From assembly GCA_016717205.1 (NCBI GenBank), contig JADKGC010000005.1, positions 372,001-436,000 of the forward strand: a stretch of DNA of 64,000 bases. Direction: 5' to 3'. Below the pieces are notes generated by a model. That model did no database searches, was not told the origin of the DNA, and saw only the letters and a program-made list of their open reading frames with translations. Positions 8,191 through 16,921 of the stretch are shown piece after piece. This DNA is from Candidatus Flexifilum breve (lineage in GTDB: Bacteria; Chloroflexota; Anaerolineae; Aggregatilineales; Phototrophicaceae). The position numbers were made by a program, and so were the translations under genes. Numbering within the stretch: the first letter of the stretch is position 1; each line of letters opens with the position of its first letter.

Positions 8191-9003
8191 ATGTCTGAGC
8201 AATCAGTCCGCAGCCGCGTGACTGGCGCGGTGCTGCAGAACGCGATCTTGAGCTGGCAAACGGCACTCACGCTGATCGTGACAGCGGTGCTGTTCTTGTT
8301 TGTGCCGCTGCCCTTCGAATGGTGGGCGCAGTGGATGTGGCTGGTGGCCGGGGCGGCAGCGGAAATCGCACTGATCGCGTCGAACCTCACCAACCCGGAA
8401 GCCGCCACCATTGCGCTCAACCGCGAATTCGAGGCCAAGTACGATCTCGGCCAGATTCGCAGCGTCGATGCGCGCCAGCGGTTGGAACGCGCGCTGGAAT
8501 ACCGCCGCAGCATGCTCACGCTGACCGAGCACCACGGTGGCGCGATGCGCACGCAGTTGCAGCAGACGGTCGCCGATGTCAACGACTGGATCGGGCACAT
8601 GTACGATCTCGCGCTGCACATTGACTCGTTTAACGGCAACGATCTCGTACGCCGCGATCAGGCGGAGGTGCCGCGCAAACTGGCGCAAGCCAAGCGCGAC
8701 CTAACCGCAACGGCGGACGCCGACCTCAAGCGCGATCTTGAGGAGCGCGTGCGGTCGCTGGAACTCCAGCAGGAGAACCTGCGCGAGACGGAGAACGGCA
8801 TGAAGCGCGCCGAAATCCAGCTTGACAACACGCTGGCGTCGCTCGGCACGATTTACGCGCAGATGTCACGGCTTGGCACGAAGGAAGTGGATAGCTCGAA
8901 GGCGCAGCGCTTGCGGCTGGAGATTCAAGACGAGGTCACCGGGCTGCAGGACACCATCGACGCGCTGGAGGAAGTGCAGGCGCAGCGCCTGCGCATGCGG
9001 TAA
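8191..9003 (+). CDS. Two-TM membrane protein with long C-terminal coiled coil, PspA neighbour
   Basis: 270 residues. Two closely spaced hydrophobic helices (about 23-39 and 45-63, with Trp-rich FEWWAQWMWLV between) are followed by roughly 200 residues of charged helix with heptad-like spacing, ending VQAQRLRMR. I do not recognise a named family. It lies directly downstream of the PspA-like gene in the same direction. The coiled coil would face the cytoplasm if both termini are inside, so it could be the membrane anchor or sensor for the PspA-like polymer (inference). Confidence 0.55.
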   Translation: MSEQSVRSRVTGAVLQNAILSWQTALTLIVTAVLFLFVPLPFEWWAQWMWLVAGAAAEIALIASNLTNPEAATIALNREFEAKYDLGQIRSVDARQRLERALEYRRSMLTLTEHHGGAMRTQLQQTVADVNDWIGHMYDLALHIDSFNGNDLVRRDQAEVPRKLAQAKRDLTATADADLKRDLEERVRSLELQQENLRETENGMKRAEIQLDNTLASLGTIYAQMSRLGTKEVDSSKAQRLRLEIQDEVTGLQDTIDALEEVQAQRLRMR

Positions 9004-9025
9004 ACAGAATTGCGTAATCATAACG

Positions 9026-9053
9026 GTAGGGGCGCAGCATGCTGCGCCCCTAC
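9026..9053. repeat. Perfect 28-bp GTAGGGGCGC palindrome
   Basis: Both arms read GTAGGGGCGCAGCA on their own strand, with no spacer. It is the cleanest copy of the GTAGGG(A/G)CGC palindrome family scattered through the gaps of this window. It lies 23 nt after a stop codon and could form a strong hairpin in RNA, but there is no U-tract. Confidence 0.9.
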
Positions 9054-9066
9054 GTGTTTAGAGCTT

Positions 9067-9216
9067 ATTACATAATTGGCGAAATTGCCGAACCACGCCC
9101 CTCACCCCCTAGCCCCCTCTCCCCGCTTGCGTGGGAGAGGGGGAATCTGTCTCCCCTCCCTGAATTCGGGGAGGGGCGGGGGTGGGGTCAGATGTGCAGC
9201 TTACCGATTCTGAAAT
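9067..9216. mobile_element. MITE-like element, family M2 copy 1 (about 150 bp)
   Basis: Ends are imperfect inverted repeats: ATTACATAATTGGC on the left and ATTTCAGAATCGGT (read inward) on the right. A second copy lies at 52640-52780 with ATTTCACAATTGGT on the left and an identical right-end CCGATTCTGAAATGACTTC stretch. The interior holds CCCCTCTCC arms and, at 9151-9189, the CCCTGAATTCGGGGAGGGG core shared with other repeats. It has no coding capacity. Confidence 0.65.
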
Positions 9217-9234
9217 GACTTCTAGACTACCGAA

Positions 9235-9552
9235 TTACCCATTCATCCGTTCGCGTTCTTCGGGATGATAGCCATTGCTGGTCGGGGCTTGCGAGCGCCC
9301 ACTGCTGAGATTGCTGCGGTGCTCCTGCACGATGTACTCCGGCACCACCGATTCAAACAGGCGCATGGCCGCGAGCACCAGGCCGATGTCATCCAACTGG
9401 CCGAGGCCGAGGACGAAATCCGGGATGAAGTCGAACGGCGACAACACGTAAATGATCGGCACGATCACAATCGCCTTTTGCCAGGCGGGAATGCGCTGGT
9501 CGAACATCAGACGCCACGTGAGTTGAACCTGATTGAGAATCCCCTGAATCAT
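9235..9552 (-). CDS. DUF1232 (YkvA-like) small membrane protein
   Basis: 105 residues. The DUF1232 signature is plain: a hydrophobic stretch running into YVLSPFDFIPDF, then LGQLDDIGLVLAAMRLF. Members are small membrane-associated proteins of unknown function. The C-terminal 30 residues are polar and probably disordered. It is a single gene facing the PspA unit. Confidence 0.85.
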   Translation of the reverse strand: MIQGILNQVQLTWRLMFDQRIPAWQKAIVIVPIIYVLSPFDFIPDFVLGLGQLDDIGLVLAAMRLFESVVPEYIVQEHRSNLSSGRSQAPTSNGYHPEERERMNG

Positions 9553-9649
9553 TCGCTTACCCTATCTGTTCATGTGATTAGTAACAATTCTAGCACAGAT
9601 TCGCCGCGCAACCATCAGTGCCTTGTGAGAGTTCGGGCTATACTAGGCA

Positions 9650-9724
9650 GTTAAAAGGCGAAAGTTAAAAGTCAGAAGCGGAACACGCTGCCTGACTTTT
9701 AACTTTTGACTCTTAACTTTTAAC
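9650..9724. repeat. A/T-rich inverted repeat just upstream of a secreted-protein gene
   Basis: AAAGTTAAAAGTCAG (9661-9675) is matched perfectly by its inverse (9692-9706) across a 16-nt loop. Extra partial units (GTTAAAAGGCG, CTCTTAACTTTTAAC) lie on both sides. It ends 16 nt before the ATG at 9741, so a hairpin would sit in the 5' leader of that gene. A similar design in a different sequence occurs at 42409-42511. Confidence 0.8.
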
Positions 9725-9740
9725 TTCAATGAGGCGATCT

Positions 9741-11825
9741 ATGCTGCGTCGGCTGATAGTGATTCTGACGATCTGCTTGTTCACCCTTCCGGCGGTGGCG
9801 CAAGAAGCGCTCAACCTGCCCGCCGATCTGTTCGTGCTGCTCAACGATGGGCGCATCGAGCGGTACGGCGTGGGCGCGGCGGGCGTGCGCACGGTCACCC
9901 CGGAGGGCGCGTACATCATCGATTTCGGGGTGGATGCCGCGGGCGAACGTCTCGCCTACCGCACCGAGGACGGCCTGTACATCACGTTGATCCCCGCGAC
10001 GGACGTGCCGCTGGGCGATCCGATTCGTCTGGAAGCGGAGAGCGCCAGTGTGCCGTACTTCCGCGGCGCGGGCGAGACCATCGCTTGGTCACCGACCGGG
10101 GATGCGCTGGCCTACACCACGCTGACCGGGGCGAGAGTCTATTTTCAGGGCAGCGGCGGCTTCGTCGACCTGCTGGAAAGCCCCATGCTCAGCCTGAGCT
10201 GGTCGCCGGGTGGCACCTTCCTCGCCGCGCAAGCCGAGCAGAACGTGTGGTGGATCTATCGCCGCGATGGCAGCCTGGCCACGCTCACGAGCATCATCCC
10301 GTCGAGCATTGGTACGGCGTGGGTCAGCGACAGCGAATTGGTGTTTGCCCCGGCCGATGGCAGTCTGCGCGTGATGAATCTCGCGGCGGCCAATGCGCAA
10401 AGCATCCTGCTCGACGATACGATCCAGTATCGTCTCCCCTATTTGACTGATGAAGACGCGCTGGTGTTCTTCGCCCGCGATCCGGAAGTTCCGGAAGGCT
10501 ATGGCGTGCTGATGCGCTTGCAGCGCGGCGCGACCGAAGTCGAAACGCTCGGGCAGGTGCCGGTCGCGCTGACCGGTCTGCGCTGGACGCCGGATGGTTC
10601 GCTGCTGGCGGCGTTTCAGGGCGGCGTGATCGCGCTCTACGACCCGATCACGGGGCTGGGCTTCCCGCTGCCGCTCCAAGGGGCGGTCGCGTATGGGTGG
10701 GGGCGCCCCGCGCCAGAAACTACCATCGCGCCCACGTTGATCCCGGGGCCGACGCAGGTGGTTGTCCCCCTGGCCGCGCCGACCGAGACACCGCTGCCGC
10801 TGGCCACGGCGCCCGCTCCGGTCGCTGTAACCTCGACGCCCGCGCCCGCTGTGACGGTCACGGCGCTCGTCCTGTCATCCGATGGCTACTTCCTCTCGCC
10901 GGATTTCAACGGTACGCTGCAAGTGTGGCGCATGCCCGCCAACGGCGCTCCGCCCGGGCAATATACCGGGTCGCTGGATGATGTGGGCGAATATGCGATT
11001 GCGCCGAACGACGGTACGGTCGCCTATGTGGTGACGGGTGAGCTGTGGATTCAGCCCTTCAGCCGCGCCGCCCCCTACTACCTCACCGAGATCACCAGCT
11101 TCGCGCCGACCAACCTGACATTTAGCCCGGATGGGGCGCTGATCGCCTTTGCCGACGAGGAGCGCGGCATTTTCACCGTGCCCATGGATGGCACTGAAGA
11201 TCCCTCCCTCCTGATCGTCAACGCGGCGGACACGATCTATCGGCGTCCGCAGTTTTCGCCGGATGGCTCACGCCTGCTGGTCGATATCTATCGCGGGGAT
11301 CGTGTGTGGACGGGCGTGTTTGACCTGACGAGCAAAGCGCTGATCGAAGCGCCCGTGCCCGACTCGCCGGAAGATACGCGGGCGGCGCGCGCGCGCTGGT
11401 TAGCCGATGGTCGCGCCTACACCTACGCGGATGCGGTTGCGCCTTCGGGCGTGTCGGCGGGTTTCTATGTGTTCGATCCAGTCGCGGCGGGATCTGCGCC
11501 CGCGCAGTGGGTGCCGTTCGACTCGTCGATCAACGTGCGCACGGCAGTCGAAGTGCTGCCAGGCGTCATCCGCGCGGTGATAGCACAGGCGGACGTGCTG
11601 CAAGTTGTCGACATCGACCTTTCTGGCGGCGGGCAGACGCCCGTGCTCGCATTCGACGTACCGCTAAACGCGCCGCGCATCTCCCCGAATGGCCGTTTTG
11701 TCGCGGGCTACGAGAACGTCACCGACCGCCTCGGCACGCTCACGATCATCGACCTGCAAAACGGTCGGCGCTACCAGCTCACCACGCCAGAAACCAGTAC
11801 CGCCTATCAGTGGCGAGAAAGTTGA
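9741..11825 (+). CDS. Secreted two-part beta-propeller (WD40-like/TolB-like) protein
   Basis: 694 residues from the ATG at 9741. I preferred this to 9729 because GAGG lies 6 nt upstream and the signal peptide (LRRLIVILTICLFTLPAVAQE, cleaved after AQ) then starts cleanly. Two propeller-like halves are joined by a Pro/Thr/Ala-rich linker (about residues 340-380, with TPLPLATAPAPV). Blade motifs such as SPTGDALAYTT, SPDGALIAFADE, SPDGSRLLVDI and SPNGRFVAGYE mark WD40-like/PD40 repeats. It is probably exported and attached to or released from the surface. The function is unknown. Related proteins lie at 43373 and 49761. Confidence 0.7.
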   Translation: MLRRLIVILTICLFTLPAVAQEALNLPADLFVLLNDGRIERYGVGAAGVRTVTPEGAYIIDFGVDAAGERLAYRTEDGLYITLIPATDVPLGDPIRLEAESASVPYFRGAGETIAWSPTGDALAYTTLTGARVYFQGSGGFVDLLESPMLSLSWSPGGTFLAAQAEQNVWWIYRRDGSLATLTSIIPSSIGTAWVSDSELVFAPADGSLRVMNLAAANAQSILLDDTIQYRLPYLTDEDALVFFARDPEVPEGYGVLMRLQRGATEVETLGQVPVALTGLRWTPDGSLLAAFQGGVIALYDPITGLGFPLPLQGAVAYGWGRPAPETTIAPTLIPGPTQVVVPLAAPTETPLPLATAPAPVAVTSTPAPAVTVTALVLSSDGYFLSPDFNGTLQVWRMPANGAPPGQYTGSLDDVGEYAIAPNDGTVAYVVTGELWIQPFSRAAPYYLTEITSFAPTNLTFSPDGALIAFADEERGIFTVPMDGTEDPSLLIVNAADTIYRRPQFSPDGSRLLVDIYRGDRVWTGVFDLTSKALIEAPVPDSPEDTRAARARWLADGRAYTYADAVAPSGVSAGFYVFDPVAAGSAPAQWVPFDSSINVRTAVEVLPGVIRAVIAQADVLQVVDIDLSGGGQTPVLAFDVPLNAPRISPNGRFVAGYENVTDRLGTLTIIDLQNGRRYQLTTPETSTAYQWRES

Positions 11826-12029
11826 CCAAAGCGCTGCGTTTCCAGCCACATGCAGGCGGACGCGATAAAGAGGATATCTTCCACTAACGGCGTCATCTGT
11901 CGGGACGAGGTATGAGGTTTTGTCTAAACACAAGGGCGCACAACCGTGCGCCCCTACATATTTCCGCCTCCTAACCCCTCTCCACCCGGACTTTAGACTC
12001 CGACACATAATCGAAAGGGCTCAGGCAGG

Positions 12030-13086
12030 TCAGCTGCCTGAGCCAAGAGGGACGGGACGAGCCAAGTGGCGTAACGGGCGTAGACCAAGGCAAACAAACG
12101 CAGTCCTAGGCGAAAGAGGGAAAAGCGCCGCCGCCGGACGAGCGACGGCACGAAAGAGGGGTGGTAAAGTCAGCACGAGAGTACCAAGGGTTAGGGTGTA
12201 GGCATAGGCCAAGGTCATGACCAGGAGCAAGCGCTGAGCGTGAGCGGGCGTCCAGACGCGAGAAGTCTGCCACTGCCAGCCGTCTGACTTGAGGTCACGA
12301 AAGGCCGCTTCTTGCCAGTAGCGCAGCGCGTAAGTGAAGTCGCTCACATAGGCCGCATTGGTGACGAGACACCAGGCTTGGTCATAGGCGGGTTGCCATA
12401 CGACTAAAACCGTGGCCGCGAGCCAGCCAGCTTTAAACACGACGCCCGACCCGCGCCAGCATTCCCCGCGTTTGACCAGCGCCGTAGGGGCGGTCGTGGC
12501 CGGCACGGGTGCAACAGCGCGTGTCGTTCTGCACCCGAAACAAGTAGTGCCAGCCCAAGCGGTCGACGGCGCGGATTAAGTCTGGCGAGGTGCCAATGCC
12601 GCGATCCGCTTGCAGCAGCGGTTGACAACCGACCGGCAGCACAGCATCAATCCAGCCCAACAGCGTAGTAATGAGTTCTACCTGTCCACAAGGCATGTGG
12701 ACGTACGCCCAAAACACCAACGGTAAACAGCACGACTGGTAAGCCAGTCCCACCACCATTACGCGCAGATGGTTACCTAGTTTCGTTTCATCTACCAGCA
12801 GTACCGGGTGTGCTTGCCCGACCCGCGCCAGCACCCATCGGCTCCAGTCCTGACAATTTCCCTGCCAACTCACTCGCTCATTGGCAACCCACCGCTCGAA
12901 CCGTCGGCGTAGGCTTTCGGGTTTGCTCATCCACCCCAAGACCTCAGCCACCCGACTGGCGCTGCTCTGTCGGGCGATGACCATGCCCACGCTGTACAAC
13001 GCCACCACCAGGCTTTGCCAATATCCTAATTCAGGCAAAATGTGCGCGATTTGGGCTTGCCATTGATACAATTGCTCTCGACTCAT
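12030..13086 (-). pseudogene. IS4-like DDE transposase, frameshifted
   Basis: Two overlapping frames make one transposase. The first (from 13086, or an in-frame GTG at 13119, ending at 12433) holds the first catalytic Asp (LLVDETKLGNH) and the second (LLQADRGIGTSPDL). The second frame (12506 to 12030) holds LVKRGECWRGSG, then the Glu motif in RYWQEAAFRDLKSDGWQW, typical of IS4 elements. The frames differ by +1; removing one base near 12484-12492 gives a smooth reading YG-LVKRGE. The stop lies inside a perfect 11-bp stem hairpin (12018-12044). This is either a true inactivating indel or an assembly error; a programmed +1 shift is less likely. Confidence 0.85.
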
Positions 13087-13130
13087 CCTCGTGTTCTCAC
13101 TTGGCCGTGCAAGACACACGAGGATGAGTC
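13080..13130 (-). promoter_or_regulatory. Fold-back hairpin over the transposase start
   Basis: A perfect 15-bp inverted repeat (13080-13094 with 13116-13130, 21-nt loop) places the transposase ATG (13086) and the GAGG before it inside the stem. Only transcripts entering from outside the IS, or from a promoter upstream of 13130, carry both arms. The same arrangement in IS10 and IS50 blocks translation of read-through transcripts (known); the role here is inferred. Confidence 0.65.
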
Positions 13131-13206
13131 TACCCTCTTCCCCAAAACTGTCGGAATCTAAACCACCCGGACGGAGAACAGGACACTTTTAACAAACGAA
13201 CGAATA

Positions 13207-13263
13207 GTAGGGACGCGCTTCTGCGCGTCCGTGGTCAGCGGACGGCCAGAAGGCCGTCCCTAC
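13207..13263. repeat. Double GTAGGGACGC palindrome
   Basis: Outer ends GTAGGGACG and CGTCCCTAC enclose two hairpins in tandem, one with GGACGCGC arms and one with GGACGGCC arms. It belongs to the scattered GTAGGG(A/G)CGC family and lies between the IS and the aminotransferase gene. Confidence 0.85.
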
Positions 13264-13352
13264 AGTTAGTTGTCTGAGGGAAGATAGCCTCGAAATGTTA
13301 AAACTATCCTGCCGTGAACCACCCGGAGAGGAGGTTAGGGGGTGAGGTTGTT

Positions 13353-14567
13353 CTACCCTCGCACCGCCGCTTTGAGCACCCCGCCCAACCGCTTGATGCC
13401 TTCCACGATACGCTCTTCGCGTGAATTGCTGAAGTTCAGGCGGAAGGTGTTCTTGCCCGCGTCGCCGATGTAGAAGCCTTCGCCGGGCACAAACGCGACA
13501 TCGTGCGTCAGCGCCTGCTTGAGCAGGTCGGTCGCGTCGAGATGCGCGGGCAGCGTCACCATGAGGAACAGACCGCCTTCGGGGCGCGTCCAGGTGACCT
13601 CCGCCGGGAAATATTCGTCCATCGTCTGGAGCATCAGGTCGCGGCGCTGACGGTAGACCTCCCGCAGATGGGCGATGTGCGCGTCGAGGAAGGCTTCGTC
13701 GCGCGCGACTTCGTAGGTGATCACCTGATTGAGCGTGCTCGTGTGCAAATCCGCGCCCTGCTTGACCTGCACCAGTTTGTCGATCACCGGGAAAGCCGCC
13801 GCCACCCAGCCAATCCGCAGACCCGGCGTCAGGATCTTCGAGAATGTGCCGCAGTAGATCACGTTGCCATCGGCGTTGGTTGCGCCGCGCACTTCGGCTT
13901 CCATTTGCAGCACGGACGGCACTTTGTCACCGCTGTAGCGCAGTTCGCCGTAGGGATCATCTTCGATGAACGGCAGCCCATGCTCGACCAGAATGCGCGC
14001 GAGCTGCGCGCGGCGTGACTGCACCAGCGTCGTGCCCTGCGGATTCTGGAAGGTGGGAATGGCGTACATGACTTTGTGCGGCTCGGCGAGAAGCGTGGGC
14101 AGTTCGTCGACCAGCATGCCGTCGTTGTCGGTCGGCACGGCGGAGAAGCGCGGGTAGTACGACTTCCACGAGCTCATCATGCCGACATAAGTCGGGTTTT
14201 CCACGACGACGCGGTCGCCTTCGTTGAGGAAGATGCGCGCCAGCATGTCAATCGCCTGCTGCGACCCGCTGGTGATGAGGATGTTGTCAGGGTGAATCTG
14301 GAAGTTGCCATGCGCCAGCCGCTTGGCGATCAAGCCGCGTAATTCGGGCATGCCTTCGCTCGTGCTGTACTGCAAGACTTCGCGTCCGCGCTCCGCCAGC
14401 ACGACATCAGTCGCCTCGCGGATGCGATCCACGGGGAAGAGTTCGGGTGCGGGCAGCCCCCCCGCGAACGAAATCACTTCCGGTTTGGCTGTCAATTTGA
14501 GGATTTCGCGCACGGTCGAGCGTTTCATTTGTTTGGTACGTTCGGCAAACAGAGAATCCCAGTTCAT
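13353..14567 (-). CDS. Class I/II PLP aminotransferase (2-aminoadipate transaminase/LysN-like)
   Basis: 404 residues from the ATG at 14567, which has GGATTGG upstream; an in-frame earlier start at 14588 is less likely. Fold-type I aminotransferase features: SFAGGLPAPELFP at the N-terminus, LQYSTSEGMPELR, TSGSQQAIDML (phosphate loop), FQNPQG (N175), EDDPYGELR (D204) and Schiff-base Lys K244 in CGTFSKILTPGLRIGW. This pattern is that of the MocR-like/LysN subgroup, which transaminates 2-aminoadipate and aromatic or branched amino acids. No DNA-binding domain is fused. It stands alone, so the substrate is not clear from context. Confidence 0.88.
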   Translation of the reverse strand: MNWDSLFAERTKQMKRSTVREILKLTAKPEVISFAGGLPAPELFPVDRIREATDVVLAERGREVLQYSTSEGMPELRGLIAKRLAHGNFQIHPDNILITSGSQQAIDMLARIFLNEGDRVVVENPTYVGMMSSWKSYYPRFSAVPTDNDGMLVDELPTLLAEPHKVMYAIPTFQNPQGTTLVQSRRAQLARILVEHGLPFIEDDPYGELRYSGDKVPSVLQMEAEVRGATNADGNVIYCGTFSKILTPGLRIGWVAAAFPVIDKLVQVKQGADLHTSTLNQVITYEVARDEAFLDAHIAHLREVYRQRRDLMLQTMDEYFPAEVTWTRPEGGLFLMVTLPAHLDATDLLKQALTHDVAFVPGEGFYIGDAGKNTFRLNFSNSREERIVEGIKRLGGVLKAAVRG

Positions 14568-14612
14568 CAATCCAATCCTTATCGGCACAGCAGTAAATGA
14601 AACCCGGATTTT

Positions 14613-14776
14613 GTAGGGACAAGGTCTGCCTTGTCCGCTTCGTCTGTCTCGGAAAAGTCAGACCGAGGCAGGAGCGTCTATAAACCCCTCATCCCCAACC
14701 GCTCTCCCACGCAAGCGGGGAGAGGGGAGACATTGCGGGCAATGTTTGCTTCCCTCCCTGAATTCGGGGTGGGGTC
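14613..14776. repeat. Cluster of palindromic repeat fragments
   Basis: From left to right: a GTAGGGACAAGG half palindrome, a CTCTCCCACGCAAGCGGGGAGAG unit with hairpin potential, a short ATTGCGGGCAAT hairpin, and a shortened CCCTCCCTGAATTCGGGG core (14751-14776). All recur elsewhere in the window. No gene is seen between 14568 and 14800. Confidence 0.75.
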
Positions 14777-14800
14777 GAAAAAGCCATAACCGGATGCCTG

Positions 14801-15271
14801 TTAGTTCTCGGAATCAGCATCCGTGGGGCGCTTCAAAAACAACGCGGAGCGGGTAACTTCGCACACCACGACATCATCCTGATTGCGGCCAATGTGCTTG
14901 AGCGTGACCACGCCGGTATCGGGGCGCGACTTGCTCTCGCGGCGCGACACGACGGTCGTCTCGACATAGATGGTATCACCGTGAAAGACGGGCGCGGGGT
15001 GACTTACGTTCTCGTAGCCGAGGTTGGCGATGATCGTCCCGATGGTCAGGTCGTTGACGCTGATGCCCACAACCAGACTCATCGTCAGCAAGCCATTGAC
15101 GATCCGCTGCTTGAACTGCGTTTTGGCGGCAAAGTCTTCGTTGATGTGCAGCGGTTGGGTGTTCATCGTGAGGCTGGAAAACAGCACGTTATCGGCTTCG
15201 GTAATCGTGCGCGCCAACTCGTGCTTGATGATCATCCCCGGTTCAAGATCCTCGTAGTATTTCCCCGGCAT
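14801..15271 (-). CDS. MaoC-like hydratase/dehydratase
   Basis: 156 residues from the ATG at 15271, which follows AAGGG at good spacing; the TTG two codons earlier is less likely. A single hot-dog domain with the hydratase motif in MNTQPLHINEDFA and downstream FKQRIVNGLLTMSLVVGI. MaoC proteins add water to enoyl-CoA-type double bonds (R-specific enoyl-CoA hydratase and relatives such as mesaconyl-CoA hydratase). Nothing nearby narrows the substrate. It appears to be a single-gene unit between repeats. Confidence 0.88.
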   Translation of the reverse strand: MPGKYYEDLEPGMIIKHELARTITEADNVLFSSLTMNTQPLHINEDFAAKTQFKQRIVNGLLTMSLVVGISVNDLTIGTIIANLGYENVSHPAPVFHGDTIYVETTVVSRRESKSRPDTGVVTLKHIGRNQDDVVVCEVTRSALFLKRPTDADSEN

Positions 15272-15318
15272 GGGCAATTTCCCTTGATGCGACGCGATGC
15301 GGCGTTCGCTGGTCGATG

Positions 15319-15375
15319 GTAGGGACAGCCTTTCTAGCTGTCCGCTTTACCGGACGCGCAGAAGCGCGTCCCTAC
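15319..15375. repeat. Double GTAGGGACAG/GGACGCGC palindrome
   Basis: Outer GTAGGGAC and GTCCCTAC ends enclose one imperfect hairpin with GGACAGC arms and one with GGACGCGC arms, the same layout as at 13207-13263. It lies upstream of the MaoC-like gene. Confidence 0.85.
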
Positions 15376-15450
15376 ACTGCTGTAGCCGGGGCGAATCGAT
15401 ACCGCATAACGTCTGTATGCGTGAAGAGGGGGATTATAACGCACTGTCGG

Positions 15451-15494
15451 AAAACCAAAACCGCCCGATGTGAGGGGGGACACATCGAGCGGTT
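15451..15494 (-). terminator. Rho-independent terminator for the 15681-16808 gene
   Basis: Stem arms at 15459-15472 and 15481-15494 (13 of 14 pairs), read on the minus strand as AACCGCTCGATGTG with a C-rich loop, followed by TTTTGGTTTT. It lies about 190 nt past the stop codon of that gene. The stretch 15495-15680 holds nothing else recognised. Confidence 0.7.
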
Positions 15495-15680
15495 CTAGAG
15501 GGATGGGCATGTGAAGGGTCTGTTTTTACCCTAGCCCTTGAACTTGGCTGCTAACAGTAAGTCACGAGCCTCGCCTAGTTCGTCATCTCAATTCGACCAA
15601 GTTCAAATGAAACTGTCTCCAAGATAAGTTTCCCGGCTAAAGATCACATGAAGCAAAAATGAGAACCGGGTGAGAGCGTT

Positions 15681-16808
15681 TCATTGACCGGGCGGTGAGA
15701 CCACGCCTACAGGCGCAACCGCACCGGGCGTCAGCGCCCAGTTCGGATCGACGGTCGGCGGCGCGTTGAGGCACAGGTTCTGCGCGTTGGCATATTTGCC
15801 GTTCGCCGTGCCGCTGCTGAAGATATTCATCGCCTGTTGATACTGGCTGGCCGCGCTGCAGTAGTTGGTCTGCGCGAGGTACGAGTCGCCGATCAGTACG
15901 TACTGGTTATACAGGAGCTGCATGGCGTCGTCGTAGTAGCGCCCGCCCGCGCCCAGGCTAATTAGCTCTTGCAGCGTCGAAATCGCGACCGGGCTGCCGA
16001 GGCCAATCGCATTGCGCGCGCGCAGATACAATTCGGCGGCGTAGCGTTCATAGTCGAGGCCGGAGTCAATCTGGCCATATTCCTCCGCACGCCCGACCAG
16101 AATGTTGGCGGCGGCGGGTTGATTCGCGTTGTAGAGTTCGAGCGCGCGGTTTTGCAGCGCCTGATTCAGCGCGCGGCGCACTTCGTCGCGCCGGAAGCTC
16201 GGATCCAGCCCGACGACCACGTCGAGCAGTTCAATCGCGTCTTCCCACAGCGATCCGTTCATGGCCGTCTGCGCCTGCTCGTAGAGCGCGGCGACATCAA
16301 AGCCGCTGTCGGAGTCCTCGACGGTAGCAATCGCCAGTTCGTTGGGCGCGGCTTCGGTCGTCGCTTCCGGCGTCGGCGAGGGTGTGGGCGTGGTGGTGGG
16401 CAGCGTGTTGAGATAGACGGCTGTCCCCGTCAGCGCCAGATTCGGGAGGTCGTTGTATTCAGGCGCGGATGTCGCCAGCCATTCGAGGCGCGTGCGCAGC
16501 AGCACCGTGTTGCCCGAGGCAACATCGCCGGGAATGCGGTCTACTTGATCGCGGATGGCAGCGTCACGCGTGCTCCGCACCAGCGTTTCCGCTTCGCGTT
16601 GACCGGACGTCCAGCCTGCCGCGCCCGCCAAGGCGACGATGGCGACCGCGAACACCACCAGCACCACCGAGATCAAGGCGTACATGCCGCAGCCGCTGGA
16701 CGGGGGCGCGTCTTCGACATCATCGACGCTGATGGTGGGTTTCAGGGGAATGTCCTTGAGCGGCGAGCGGGGTTGGGTATCATCGTCAAGCTGAGGTGTA
16801 TAGCTCAT
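15681..16808 (-). CDS. Single-pass membrane protein with Thr/Pro-rich linker and TPR-like helical domain
   Basis: 375 residues. The N-terminal 40 are polar and acidic (cytoplasmic), then one membrane helix (about 43-66, ALISVVLVVFAVAIVALAGAA). A TTTPTPSPTPEATTEA linker (about 138-153) is followed by helical repeats with TPR-like spacing (ALYEQAQTAMNGSLWEDAIELLDVVVGLDP, later IGDSYLAQTNYCSAASQYQQAMNIF). Topology is probably N-in, C-out. The function is unknown; an outside TPR array suggests contacts with envelope partners. A terminator follows the gene. Confidence 0.6.
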   Translation of the reverse strand: MSYTPQLDDDTQPRSPLKDIPLKPTISVDDVEDAPPSSGCGMYALISVVLVVFAVAIVALAGAAGWTSGQREAETLVRSTRDAAIRDQVDRIPGDVASGNTVLLRTRLEWLATSAPEYNDLPNLALTGTAVYLNTLPTTTPTPSPTPEATTEAAPNELAIATVEDSDSGFDVAALYEQAQTAMNGSLWEDAIELLDVVVGLDPSFRRDEVRRALNQALQNRALELYNANQPAAANILVGRAEEYGQIDSGLDYERYAAELYLRARNAIGLGSPVAISTLQELISLGAGGRYYDDAMQLLYNQYVLIGDSYLAQTNYCSAASQYQQAMNIFSSGTANGKYANAQNLCLNAPPTVDPNWALTPGAVAPVGVVSPPGQ

Positions 16809-16921
16809 GCAAAAATCTCACGCTTCCATGGCAATTGACCCGTTTGCCGGGCACGCCGATTATACAGGACGCTATGAACAGATGATACCCTACGGTTACC
16901 CTACGAACAGCGGACTGCTCC

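Larger units (their letters stand above)
11992..13162 (-). mobile_element. IS4-family-like insertion sequence, 1171 bp, with target duplication
   Basis: Terminal inverted repeats of 14 bp: TTTAGACTCCGACA at 11992-12005 and its inverse with one change (read inward TTTAGATTCCGACA) at 13149-13162. The 10-bp sequence CCACCCGGAC flanks both sides (11982-11991 and 13163-13172), a direct target-site duplication. Element length, 10-bp duplication and transposase motifs fit IS4-type elements. The transposase (minus strand) is interrupted by a frameshift, so the copy is probably inactive. It sits inside one of the local C/G-rich repeats; a GGGCGCAC hairpin (11934-11953) lies just outside. Confidence 0.88.

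Noticed and set aside
12433..12530. Programmed frameshift in the transposase
   Set aside because: The needed shift is +1 and no slippery sequence or downstream stimulator was seen; a simple indel explains it.
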